Below are positions 33,591 through 45,074 of a stretch of 64,000 nt of DNA, one piece after another (positions within the stretch are counted from its first letter, which is position 1; every line of letters starts with the position of its first letter). The DNA is taken from contig JAFBJZ010000952.1 in the NCBI GenBank assembly GCA_016785225.1, positions 1,116,001 through 1,180,000 of the forward strand, in the 5' to 3' direction. The notes beneath the pieces are model-generated. The model did no database searches. It was not told the DNA's origin and saw only the letters and a list, made by a program, of their open reading frames with translations. The translations under genes were made by a program, and so were the position numbers. Source of the DNA: Psettodes erumei (Eukaryota; Chordata; Actinopteri; Pleuronectiformes; Psettodidae).

Positions 33591-36500
33591 CGTGGGTAAC
33601 GCAAGAGCGGCAGCGCTGGTTTGCTGGAACGATGTCGGGCTCACTCGAGATTACCTTTGACAGACTGGATGACAATGCGGTACCCATCCACAGCAGACAC
33701 GGGCCTCCAAGACACACAGATGCTGGCGTGGTCCGACCTGACCACGCTCACACTGCTCACCCGCAGACTGGCTGGGGAGAGAGACGAGACGTCAGACTTG
33801 CATTCAGAGGAGCCAAGCGAGCACGGGAGTAGATCCAACATGAAAAGTGACCAAATAACTTCAGATTAACATCCTTCTGTGTGTTTGTCTCACTGGTTTT
33901 GCCCTGGGCTGAACCGCTGCCTCCCTCTCTGCTGCGGTACTCGGCGGTGACCAGGATGCTGTAACGTGTGTCCGGCTGCAACGACTCCAGCACCACCCGC
34001 TTTTCACCACCGGGCACCACCACCTGCGGACAGACAAAGGGCCAAGCTGTTGATACGGCGGCGGAGCCGTTGGCGAGGCGGCCGGAGAGGCGGTGTCGAC
34101 CGCTCGCTTACCGTGCTGTCCTGGGTCTCGGCTCCGGTCAGTGCCGTGTAAGACACGCGGTACTGGAGGACGTGAGCGTTGGGCGGTACCCAGCTGACCA
34201 TCAAGCTGACCGCCGTCTCCTCGGACACCGACACGCTGGAGGGGCCTCCACCAGACACTGCAGGGACAAAGCAGACGAGGCAGCCATATTGGGAAAGTAC
34301 ATTCAGTTCAACTGATTATAATATATAGCACTGTGCAAAAGCCTTTTCATCCTTCCCACCCTTCCAATGAAACGCATTCCTGATCAAACCAGGGTCCTTC
34401 TGCTGTTCAGGTTTGCTGAAGCTGTTTCCACAAAAAAACTAATTTTTTAACCCTGCATACATATTTCCTGTATTTTCTGGCTTTATTCTAATAAAGAGAT
34501 TGACAAATAATGATATATAGACGTTGTAGCATTGATAAAACAACAAATCTAATGGAGGCCTAAGACTTTTGATTGATTAGTAGATTAGTGTGTGTGGGTG
34601 TGACTCACAGGTGCTGTAGCGTATGGCCACAGCTTCACTCTGAGCTCCATCTCCATAGAGCGCAGACAGAGAGATCTGGTATTCCTTATCGTCCTCCACC
34701 CCCTCCAGGATGGCCCCCTCGCTCTCGCCGCTTACCCTCAACTGAAACACACAGCAGGGGTAGAAAGAGCAACGTCTCATCCGCATTTACGAGGCAGAAC
34801 GCACCCTGGCCCTCCACCTGCTCCATCCTCACCTGCCTCAGGTCGCCTCCGCTGAGGGAGATCCACTTGATGAGGTAGGACACGACGTCATCAGCGGCGG
34901 CCTCCCAGCGCACGGTGATATCACTGCCTGAGAAATTACTCACCCTGAGGTCTGATGGCGAAGGCACCTTCACTAGGAGAGAAGGGAAACGCGTGAGGGG
35001 AAAAAAAAAAGGAGACCTTCAGCCTTGATGGTTTTTTGATGCGACAAAGCAACCGCGAGATGAGGTCTTACGTGTGGTGACGTTACTGGTGTGAGCTGCA
35101 GAGAGGCCCTGCGGGTAGTGGGACTGGACTGAGACCAGGTATCTGGACAAAGAGGACAGGTTCTGCACCAGCACCGAGTTCAGCCCTGCTACCTCCACCT
35201 GCGAACATATTGGTCGAGAGGCAGGCTCAAAGTCAAGAGTGTCGCACAGTGTGATGGCACGGACTAAATTTTCATAAGGAGGTGTTTTAGATGTAACTAA
35301 GTTAAATTTAAAGTGTGTCTATAAACTATAAATGGCTGATATCACAGAAAACTGCAGTATTATACTGTCTGTCTGGGGTTTGTAGATTGACTTCGGCGCA
35401 GCTTGTTAAGCGACCTGCTTGACGTCACTGCCGTGGTTGGTGCTGTAGGTGATCCTGTGGCCGGGCGCGTCCACGGCGCCGGGCACCCAGCTCACCCTCA
35501 GCATACTGTGGGTGACCATGGGGAAGTGAACGCTCAGGGGCGGTGGGAGAGGGACTGCAGGGAGCCAAACACAGGCCTTATTTCATCACTGGACAGTTTC
35601 TTTGCTAAACGCAGAAAAGGAAGGGAGGGGAGTTTTCAGGGCGGCTTACGCGTGGTGGCAACAGCGGTGACGGGGTCGCTGGGATCCTCGTCGTACAGAG
35701 CATACAGGGTGACGGAGTAGTCTGTCGCCGGCAGCAACCCTGCCAGCTCCACCACCGTCTGGTCTGCACTGAACTTCTCCTGCAGGGATACAGTTGAAGC
35801 GGAGGCGGCGTGTAGTACGAGGCTTTGCCCAAGGATGGGACCGTTTCTGATTTAGCAGCACATTTTAAATATCGTTCAATGAAATACTCCTGATGAATGA
35901 CAGTTGTGAATGAATGGAGAGCACAACCGCAGCACGCAGGTTTTAAAATAGGAGGGACGTTGTACGCAGGCTGCTCAGAGTACACTTGGATCAGTGACAT
36001 CGTTCTTCCAGGGACGAGTCCCAAAAGGAGAAGACTCTATCTGAGCTGCTGTTGCATTCTTGTTACACTTAGCTGCTAACCTGTTGCTTGTTATCATTAG
36101 CTTATACCTATAAATCACAGGTGTGCAATAAAAAAAAAATGTTTTCTGCGCGCCTTTCATTTCCATCCCCGCGCATGCAGCAGAGGGAGAGGAGAAGTTC
36201 CCACCTCCTTGGCGTCGTCGGGCTCTCCGTGGTTGAGGGCTGAGTACAGGAGCATGTACTGCGTCGCGCCGGGCGCCGCGCCCCAGCTCACCCGCAGCGC
36301 GCTGAAAGAGGAGGGCGTCACCTCCAGGTCGGCGGGCATGGCGAGGGGCACTGAGCGGGTGGGGGGGGGCATGAAGAGATGGAGGAAAGAAGAGGAAGAG
36401 CAGAGGAGAGAAAGGAGTTGGTTTGTGGAGAGAGATGGATGGGAGAAAAATGTCTTTAAATCTGATCTGCACGCAGCAGTAGCTGTGTGTGAAACACAGC

Positions 36501-39500
36501 TCCAGCTCAGTGAAAATATTGTTTAAACAGTTAGGAAGCACACGGCACTTGCACTTTTGAATTTCTGGATCGACGGAGACAAGACGCCGGTCTTACGTGT
36601 TGTGACGGTTCCTCTGAGGGCCAGACCGACGCTGTCTTCATACACAGGGAAGATGGACACGTGGTAGAGCGTCTGAGAGGAGAGGCCCTCCAGCAGCACG
36701 GTGGACTCGGAGCCAGCCAGCACCACCTACAGACGGAGGAGCGTGCTTGTATTACATGAAGACTGCTCCTTTTGTTAGCTAGTTAAATACGGTACCTTCA
36801 ACACACTGAAGTCAATACATTACTGTAAAACCAGGGTGTGTAAAACAGGTGTTAGAGCAGTATCAAGCTCAAAATCTTTTCGGCATGTTTAATAACGTTA
36901 TTCAACATTCCCACGCTGAACGCTGCCTGCTGGTCTTTACGCTCTGCTTGTGTCTAGTTACCTAATGCGCCCATGATTTATGTGCGGTAACGTTTCTGAC
37001 CTCCTGCGGCCTCTGGCCCTCCGCGCTGTGGTACACCACTCGGTACTGTTGGACCTGCTTGGCGGGATTGGTCCAGTGCAGCTTCACCTCTCTGGAGCCC
37101 AGCTGAGAGAAGCGCAGGTCGGTCGGACTGGGGTGGGAGAGGCCGGGTCCGCTGTGGGCGCAGGCTCCATTCCTGGGGGGGAAAACGAGGTTGGCGTTTC
37201 AGGAACGAGCGTCTGATGCGAGGCAGACGGGGGAGGGGGCGACACATGCAGGAGACAGATAGGTTACGTTTGGAAATGCCGCGGTCCTCTATCCTCCCAC
37301 ACAGGATGTGGACCAGCCGCGCCACCAGTTTACTGAGCAGAGGGAAGTCGTTGACGTTGTAGACGTTCAGATCCACCGGCTCCGATGCCACTTGTCTCAA
37401 CTCCGCTTCGTCAGCGTTCTTCACACCTGCGCGATGCAAATTTAATAAAAGGGGTCAATCTTCTTCAAACCTCCAAAACCCCAGCGCTGAGAACGTCACA
37501 GGAACAACGATCAAACCACATCAGCCATCGTTTGTCACTGAGGCTGAGTAAACAAAACAGCCCCGTGATGCACAGGAGAAGAAGAAGAGGTGATTTAGTC
37601 ACCACATCCCCTCCACCCTCTCATCGCTTCGCTCTCACCTACGGCGATGATCTCCACGCCGGCACTCTTCAGCCTGTTGGCCGCAGCGATGGCGTCGTCC
37701 TGAGATTTCCCGTCGGTCAACAAGACCAGGAAGAACGGCGCTCCGGCCCTCGCCCCTGCCTCGGGCCTCATGTTCTCCTCCATGACGTGGAGCAGGGCCT
37801 GGCCTGGGAGGTGCACGCACGGTTAAGCACTGACAGGCATGTGGAGCTCACCGTGGGACTGGTGTTTACCTGTAAATGTGTTTCCTCCCTTGTATCTAAA
37901 ATTCCTCACTGCCTCCAGCAGCTGGTCTTTAGTGGTGAAGTTGCTGAGGTGCCACTCTGTGCGGGGGTCTCCGCTGTACTGGGTCAGACCTGGGACAAAA
38001 TCCATTCCACCTCATTTTTATAGGATTTTTTTTGGTTTGTTTTATGTCTCCTTGTTGTTACTATTTAACCAGAGGTTTATACATATATTCTATCCCTTTC
38101 TGAACCTTTCTCTCAAAGCAATCAGTGCTTTATTATTTGCGTGCTAGCGAATGGAGCAAAGACACAGGGAGCCCACTGCGTGGCGCTGCGCCTGCACCAA
38201 TACGACCCGCAGAAGGGAGGACCCCGAGGACCCGCCACTCACCGATCTGAATGTGGTCCGGCCCGATGTTGAACGGCGTCACCAGGCCCTCCAGGAAGTC
38301 TCTGACGCGGCGGAAGTTGGTGCGTCCGATGCTCCAGGAGCCGTCCACGAGCAGCATGATGTCCGCCGCCGCGACGCTGTCGCACTCAAACGGTTTCCTT
38401 GGAGACGTGCCTTAATGAAAGGGAGCACGGCTTGTTGAAATTATGCAGGGAGCAGGGAGGTCGCTCTGCAGGGACATCGCGCCACCTTACTAAGACACTT
38501 TATATTGCCTCTTCCTGTCATTTGTCACCCATCTGTACATGAGCGAGTAAATGCATGGTTGGGAATCAGGAACAGATGTGAACACGAGTGAGATTCCATG
38601 CAGGTGAATGGAGCGTCTGACGCATGTGCCCCGCAGCTGAATGTCAGGACAGCCTGTCATTATCCTCTGCTTTACCTGTGTAAACACTGTCATCACATTT
38701 CAAACTAACGCTTGCTGCTCTCAGGCCGTTTGTTCCTCAGCTCACGAGAGGAGCTGAAGGCGGCCAAACCTCCCTTAAGAAGACCTAGTTCACTTCCTGC
38801 TCGGGCGGGAGCCGTCCCGCTCATTAGCGTCAGGTTTTGGCTGGTTAAAGTAACAAATGTGGTCCAGAGTAGTGGTTTACATCGGGGTTTGTCACATGTT
38901 TCTGTACCCGTGACCGGCTGGGTGGGGAAGGCCGCCTTGCGGGGTTTCTCCTCGGCCGGCTCGCCCTGCGTCGTCCCCTGCTCCTCCTTGTTCTCCGCCT
39001 TGGACCGATCCCGCTCTTTTTCTTTCTTCCTCTTCCTCTTCTCCCTGGCGGTTTTCTCCGGGGCCTCCTCGGGGAGCTGAGAGGGGGGCTCTGTCGCTGG
39101 GGGCTCTGGAGGGGAGAGTTAATGGCGAGCTCATGGGTGGGGGTCACAGTAAGATAAGCAAAGATTGTTTCCTGTGTGTGACAGGAAATCTGCTGCTGAC
39201 ATCAGATCAGTCTGACCTCCTACGTATCAAAGGGAAAAGTGAGAGAAAAGATTATTTTGTGATAACACATAAACATTGTTTTTGAGTTTCGGAATGATTA
39301 ATAGCTTACATTTGTTTTGCCTCTGCCTGACAGATATGGCATCAACAACTTCCTTATCCTCCATCACTGTTTTTATTTCCTGTGTTCCCTCGTGTTCTCT
39401 GAAGAACAGTTGCCCCGCCCACTGTCGCAGGGGCTGTCATTACTTTGTGTGTATTTGTGCCAGAGCTCTGTGTACTGTAGGTGTGCGTTGGCAACATTTC

Positions 39501-42500
39501 CGCTGTGTCCCTCCTCTCCGTCAGCGTTTATAATGACAGGGGACGGGGGAGATGAGAGCGGGCAGAAGAATAATCCCCTCACATCACCTGGGGGCTTTAG
39601 GCTCTTTGCACTGGTTCCTAGCTTCTTTTACAAATGGCTTTAAAAATCTCCACAGCTGGGAAGGGTTAACACGGCTGGCATCAGAGTCGATGAGAGAACT
39701 TTGAACTCCCACTGTCCCAGAACGACTGTTAAAGTGAGGGGACGACCGAGCTTCTGCTGCAACACAGCAGTTAGTATTCACTAGCTTCTCAGCTTTAAAT
39801 GCTGCCTTAAACTACATTTATGTGGTCACATAACACACCTCTGACATCTTTCCCCCAGATTATGTTCATTTTGACTCTTATCTACGTGCCAGGTTTATCT
39901 GACTGCTTCATTTTAAACCTTTCTGATTTGGGTTTTAGAAGTAACTGTGTCTGTGCGCTGTTGTCTTTTATATGCCTGATTGTCTTCACAGTGGAAATCA
40001 CTTTGTGTGTCACTTTGCATAAGGTGCAAATAGTAATTTGCAAATAAAATATTTTTCATTATACAACTATACAATGTCATCAGGTTTAATAACGAGGTGT
40101 TTAGTACAGTGTGCCACTATCCCATGTTGTGCCTCTAATTTTGCCAAGTCATCACACCATAATGACGCCGAGTCGTGTGTGTGTGTGTGAGTGAAGTGTA
40201 TCTACTGGCTACCTGTAGTAGCGGCAGCAGCGGCGGTGGTGGCGGTGGTGGTGGTGGTGGTGGTGGGGTTCGGGTACAGAACGGTGGGCAGGCCCAGCAG
40301 AGCGTCCGTCACGTCGTCCAGGTCCCCCGAGCCCGACCCACCCGGCAACGTCTTCTTCCTCTGCTCTCGGCTCCCGCTGCGGATCATTTCTTCCTCCCGC
40401 AGACCGTCCACTGGAGGAGAGAACATGCATGAATCACCCACGTGAAACTCCATTCACATCAGTATAATACTGCCAGTTGGGCAGAAGTGCGATGCCTTTC
40501 AAAGAATCAAGAAATAAAAGCTACGACAAAAGATTTTTCTGGAAACTTATATCAGTTGATCCTGAGGGGAAATGTGAACATCTGAGCTGAATTTTGCGAC
40601 GGCCCATCCAATGGTTCAAACCACAAACGTCAAAAAACCTGAAAATGTGTGAGTTCAGTTTCAGTGCCCACAGCACACAGTGGGAACAGACTGGAATCAG
40701 ACAACGAGCTGGTCATGCGGGAAACAGCAGTGATGGCTGAGGTAAGCTGAGGCAAACCCAGTGTGTGTGAGTGGTATTAGTCAAACACAACCCTGTCTTT
40801 CCAATGTCCCAACACCAGGTGAGCGAACAGCACAGCCGATGGTATTTTTCTTTTTCTTTTTTTTATCTCTGTTCGTCATCACTTCATCCACAACAAACTG
40901 TGGCATGTTCTGAGAATTCCTCCTAATCAGAAATCAAATTTATGGATGGCAGCGATGCTCACGCTGGCTCATGAACACTGACTCACCCTACCTCTCTTTA
41001 TTATTCCGCACACTATGTGGATTTCTTCCCCCTGTCCATTTATGGAAGGTAACCCTTAAGTTAAGTATTGACTTAACCGTAACCTGTACCATCGTTGCCT
41101 GACATGTTTCGTTTCAGCACACTGGATCTTGTGTACTTATCTGCCTCCGTTTTCTCAGCCAACCTTTCTGACTGGGCCGTGTCTCTTACTCGTGAATCGC
41201 CTCTTTGCGAGCAGCCTCTCCGTCGTCCCGTTGAGCACCAGGACTTGGAGGGCGTATTCCTGACTGGAGTCCAGTCCCGCCACCGTTGCCCGGCCCCGCG
41301 TGGTGGTCAGCATCAGCTCCGGCTGCGGAACCTCTGGAAAAGAAGAGCAGCATTTTGGTGGATCAGTGACTGCCCTGGTAAACAGATGAGACACTGATTC
41401 CCTGGCATCACCTCAGAAAACACAGCACAGCAGGACTGAACTCAGCCGAGCGTTGCTGCTGTTACCACCTGCTGGGGATCGACAAGACAACAGTATGCTA
41501 ATTAATCCACCACGTACATGAAACTGAATCATTTTCCCACAATACCATCCATATAAACCATACTGTACACTTAAGATACAAATGTAAGCACCCTGAAGCA
41601 AATTGACCAAACTTCCATAAAAATATAACCTGGTGAGCAAACTGTAAGGTTCTGTAAAGGTAAACAGATACCATCTCTTTAATTGTGTCAATATTGAGCA
41701 GGTACCTGTGAAGTGTATCTCTTCTATCTGTGGAGGGAGACTGTCAAAGATTTCCATTTACCCCAAAGCTTAATCTGAGTGTCTACTCCATCTGCTCCAT
41801 GCGACTGACACGTCACCTCCTCTTCTGTCCTCACATCACACATCTATGTTGTTCTATTTAATGGATTTCCCAGAACTGTTAATCTTATCAACACCACATT
41901 TCATCCTCTTACTGCACTGCCCCCCCCCACTCCTCCCAGACCCCGCACCTCCAGGCACAGCCAGCCTCGTGTTGGACTGATGTCTCCTTGGTCTCTGTCT
42001 CTGTTTTGGACCTGCCTGGACTTAGGTGCACATTGTGACATGGGGGATAAGATGACGACAGAGAGAAAAAAAAATCAAAGCGCAGTTTGCTGAGGAGTTA
42101 TTTTGCAATGCAATTTTTTTCATGACTTCTTTTATATTGCTGCTGTTTACTGAACGTTCCAGTGTTTGGCCACAATTTGACCAAATGGTCTCATAAAAGT
42201 TAATAATATGATCTTTGTGTGATGCAACACACACCGCAGTTTGGCTTGACTGCACGGACTGTCCTACAACAAAGGAGCACTCTGTGGCTTGCTGAGATCC
42301 TTCATAAAGTCGGATTTTTCTGTTTCGAGTCCAATGTGAGCTGTAGAAAGCCCACTTTGACTGGCACAGGTTCATGGGAGGCTTTCACTGTCATAATCAT
42401 TTCCTTGCCTTTGTTCACGTCTAACTGAACGGAACGAACTCCTTTCTGTTCTGACTGAAGCTCTGTTATTATGATGTAATTCTGCCATATACTGTATATC

Positions 42501-45060
42501 ATACAGTCATTTGTGCAGGTCATTGACTGAGTAGTGGGAACCATCAGAGCAGTAAATGAGAGGAGGAGGAGGATGGAGGCATGAAGCAGTACAATATAAT
42601 AAAGGTGCTAAAAGTAACGTACCGCTGCTGTGTCCAGCTTTGTCCCATAATGGATGGAAACTGACACCAATCTCTGGGATTACAGTTTTAGTGCTGAACG
42701 TACCTGCTGCCTCTGGGTCAATAAACACAAGTCTCACTGCTGTGCAGATGACACAAAAATCCATCTTCCTGTAACATTCAAAGATTGCGCTCTGCTTGTA
42801 AAATAACAGACACGCTCGGCAGAAGTCTGTGGCTGGATGTGAAATAATGTCGTACGCCTGGGCGCCCGCAAAACTGGAATGCTGCCCGCTCAGACGCACA
42901 ATGTCCACAGGTTTCCTCCTTGCTTTGCGCCTGAGCGCATCAGAAGAAGCGCCTCGTTTCACCGACGCAACTCTCACTTTTCTCCGGCCCGCCCGTGACA
43001 CCCGCCGATACAACGACAGCTCCTTTCAAAATCCTCCTGCTCCTTCATAGTGTCACGGCTCCGTCGCACATCTCCAGCCTCGCTCCTCCACGTGCTCCTT
43101 CACATCCGCTATGTTCCCTCCATGCTGGTTCTTCAACTGCTCCTCCATTTAACAAAAAATAAATCTCTCTTGTTTATTTGGGAGGTTTTCCAATCCGGGC
43201 TGAATTGGCCACCGAAGTTGAACATTTCAACAGTTGCAGCATTTAAATTAAAGGATCCTGGCCAAACGATGGAAAACAGCCTGAGACTGAAAGTATACCA
43301 AAGCATGTGGACAAGAGTGAATGCATTAAGTTCCGCTGGCTCTGCACTGTATCATACAGGAGCATCACTACTGTAGAACAGCTGAGAGGGGCATTTCAGC
43401 AGGACACGGGAGTGGAGATTATGACTGAGGTGCTGAGGATTCATTAACACGGCAGACACAGGTGTTACTCCTACGTTTTCTCACACAACTTTGAGGTGGA
43501 ACATGCGTTGACATATTGAGTTATCACCAATGCATGTTTGGGAAGAAGAACCCAGTGTGCCGCAGGTGATGCTGCGGAGTGCCTCACCTGAGATGGGTCT
43601 CACTCGGACCTTGTAGCCCTGAACGGGTCCATCAGCCTCCTTCCATTTCATCTGCAGTCTGTCCTCAGACAGGACCGTCAGCTTCAGACGACCTTTCGCG
43701 TTCATTCGTTCACGGAGCCGAAGGAGGAGAAAACCAAAAAGCGAAATCAGCATTTGAGACGCGTGAGTGTCTGCACGTTGAAAGACAGCGACTGACATCA
43801 GACATCAAAGCAACAAGCCCTCTCATTTCCTTCTCACTAAATCAAATCCATCTCTTGTTTCAACTTCATCTGCATAATTTCCAGCAAGGGGTTTCTAACA
43901 AGCAGCGTCTTTCTTGTGTCTCTCCCCTCGCCCTCCGTCCGTCCCTCTCTCCAGCTGCCCATTCATCCGTCAAAGCGCGCCCTGTCCTCTCGTCTGGTTG
44001 AGAAACAGGAACAGGACGCTGGTTGGGGACTGGAAGGTCATGGGTCATGTCAGAGGAACGTCACAGACTTAAACTGTGTCAGGGTTTTGTATGTAACATG
44101 TGGCGGTGTAATGGATGGAGAGGAAGATGGGGGGGCGGGGGGCGGAAGCAAAGAAGACAAAGGAGTGTAGACATGAAGATGAATTGCACAACTTTGTCTG
44201 CATCGATGTGTGGACGTGTGACCCTAAGCACTCAACAGATCTTTTTTTTGACGGGCAAGTATGTATGTGTGCATGTGTGTGTGTGTGTGTGTGTGTGTGT
44301 GAGTGTGTGGAACCATATATTTGGGTCAGGGGCCTGGCTGAGAATCAGACAGGGTCCGTTGGGGATTTAGAGAGAGCGGGGTCAGGGTCGAACAGGCCAC
44401 TAACAAAAACAACTTTTCCAGGCAGGGAGGAACACACGGAAGCTGAGTTGTGACGGCCATTTTTTTTAGTTCAGTGCTGAAATAGTAAACTTTGAGTATC
44501 TGTGTTTTTTTTTTTATTTGGGTGCTCGTTTTATAAAATGGAGAATAAAGAATAAAGACAGAAATATCATATTAAATATGCTGAGCACGTTTAATACGTG
44601 AGCAAAATCTCAAAGCATGTTGGATCCATGCCACGAGGAACCGGGGCCGTTCGGAGAGCAAAGGGGACGTACTCAGTATTAGCGTGGTGTTCCTAAGGAA
44701 GTGCTGGGTGAGTGCATATGCTAAGAGGCTTTGTAAATTGTGCTTTCCTGGCCCTGGTGCTTCCACGCAGACATTTTTTCAGGATTCAGGATTCTTCATG
44801 GCAAAATAGCACAAGCACCTTGAACGTGATGAGCAACAGTAAAACTCCAAACTCCCCTCCACTCTTGCTGTGTGTGTGACATGTTGTCCTGTCAGCAGGA
44901 ATCAAACAGCAACAGTGTACGGGATCATGAAAGTAACTGTACCTTGGCCCCGGACCCCGGGGGACAACAGCAGGAGGGCGCAGAGCAGGAGACACAGCAT
45001 GAGCCAGAGAGACGATGATGATGATGATGATGATGATGAAGTGAGGAGATGAGGAGACAT
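25048..45060 (-). CDS. col20a1: Collagen type XX alpha 1 chain (FACIT collagen)
   Basis: A secreted fibril-associated collagen. Order: signal peptide, FN3, linker, VWA, six FN3, TSPN/laminin-G-like, then two short triple helices split by a non-collagenous segment; about 1,590 residues (human about 1,284). Exons traced: 44943..45060, 43588..43692, 41190..41333, 40213..40410, 38908..39105, 38243..38410, 37870..37989, 37639..37803, 37268..37426, 37001..37164, 36597..36726, 36205..36350, 35650..35779, 35415..35554, 35072..35198, 34833..34972, 34609..34741, 34112..34257, 33894..34023, 33655..33771, 33374..33520, 33022..33078, 32464..32502, 32234..32372, 31292..31434, 30323..30432, 29431..29589, 29266..29343, 28971..29057, 28817..28870, about 28507..28602, about 28350..28403, 28201..28254, 28061..28114, 26458..26529, 26339..26374, 26161..26227, 25889..26077, 25738..25815, 25343..25504, 25048..25076. 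Type XX rather than XII/XIV is shown by SEDRLQMKW in FN3-1, LLVDGSWSIG, and EPQSMAMIYQLVTQACE between the helices, each matching human COL20A1. The start is the MSPHLL ATG just after a TTTCCAG acceptor. Confidence 0.93.
27430..27740 (+). repeat. Possible tRNA-derived SINE-like sequence in a col20a1 intron
   Basis: CCATGGCTCAGCAGGTAAAG at 27449-27468 resembles a tRNA box A, with a GGTTC element about 55 bases later. It lies in the 1.5-kb intron between exons 28061..28114 and 26458..26529. Weak call. Confidence 0.25.
29266..32502 (-). other. Col20a1 TSPN / laminin-G-like domain exons
   Basis: Exons 32464..32502 to 29266..29343, residues about 1028-1250. Landmarks are GFDMMEAFGL, EPFVFNTLPAYTLYRD, EPFALWQLTDNDFQPKMGVV and RLFYGSFHK, collinear with human COL20A1. 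Cysteines in VCPEV, LCVSQ, VDCQR, IICNT and TCCDLP would form the domain disulphides. Confidence 0.9.
32063..32133 (+). tRNA. tRNA-Gly (anticodon GCC)
   Basis: A 71-base gene. The acceptor stem GCATTGG pairs with CCAATGC and the discriminator base is A. The D-arm region holds box A (TGGTTCAGTGGTAG). The anticodon stem CTCGC/GCGGG closes the loop CTGCCAC, giving anticodon GCC. The T-arm is CCCGGGTTCGATTCCCGG with a perfect box B. A TTTT terminator lies at 32140-32143. All parts needed for Pol III transcription are present. It sits antisense within the 0.8-kb col20a1 intron between exons 32234..32372 and 31292..31434. Confidence 0.97.
33374..37164 (-). other. Col20a1 six tandem fibronectin type III repeats, two exons each
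   Basis: Twelve exons pair up into six FN3 domains (residues about 459-1008). Each first exon carries the core Trp (for example VKLHWTNPAK, LRVSWGAAPG, LRVSWVPGAV, ITVRWEAAAD, LMVSWVPPNA, ICVSWRPVSA) and each second exon the Tyr of strand F (for example TLYHVSIFP, TDYSVTLYA). First exons enter in phase 1 and most exit in phase 0. Confidence 0.9.
33521..33654. repeat. (CA)n/(TG)n microsatellite forming a col20a1 3' splice region
   Basis: About 66 bases of uninterrupted CA dinucleotide (TG on the gene strand) at 33523-33588, inside a 134-base intron and running right up to the acceptor at 33521-33522. Confidence 0.95.
37268..38410 (-). other. Col20a1 von Willebrand factor A domain exons
   Basis: Four exons (38243..38410, 37870..37989, 37639..37803, 37268..37426), residues about 255-458. 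The metal-ion-dependent adhesion site is intact: DGSWS (DxSxS), the threonine in GNTFTG, and the aspartate in LLTDGKSQDD. It ends with GVKNADEAELR, as in human COL20A1. Confidence 0.92.
38908..40410 (-). other. Col20a1 linker exons (Thr/Ala run and basic RXKR segment)
   Basis: Two exons of 198 bases each (40213..40410 and 38908..39105) encode about 132 residues between FN3-1 and VWA. The first ends in a Thr/Ala run from a (GGT)n-like tract at 40230-40265. The second carries AREKRKRKKEKERDRSK at about 38999-39049. The linker is low-complexity and probably disordered. Confidence 0.8.
41334..44942. other. col20a1 introns 1 and 2
   Basis: Large introns on either side of exon 43588..43692. They contain a (TG)n tract at about 44275-44300 and a 168-codon minus-strand open frame at 42507-43013 with no recognised homology. 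Confidence 0.5.
44943..45060 (-). other. col20a1 signal-peptide exon with polyserine run
   Basis: Encodes residues 1-39: MSPHLLT, ten serines, then the hydrophobic core LWLMLCLLLCALLLL and a likely cleavage near GVRG. The serines come from a (GAT/TCA)n microsatellite at about 45012-45039, so the n-region is probably length-polymorphic. Confidence 0.85.
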
Positions 45061-45074
45061 GAGACAAGTGGAGC

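Noticed and set aside
25048..45060. Assignment as collagen XII or XIV
   Set aside because: Several segments (SEDRLQMKW, EPQSMAMIYQLVTQACE, GFDMMEAFGL) match human COL20A1 specifically, and the chain has one N-terminal FN3, one VWA and six further FN3, unlike type XII.
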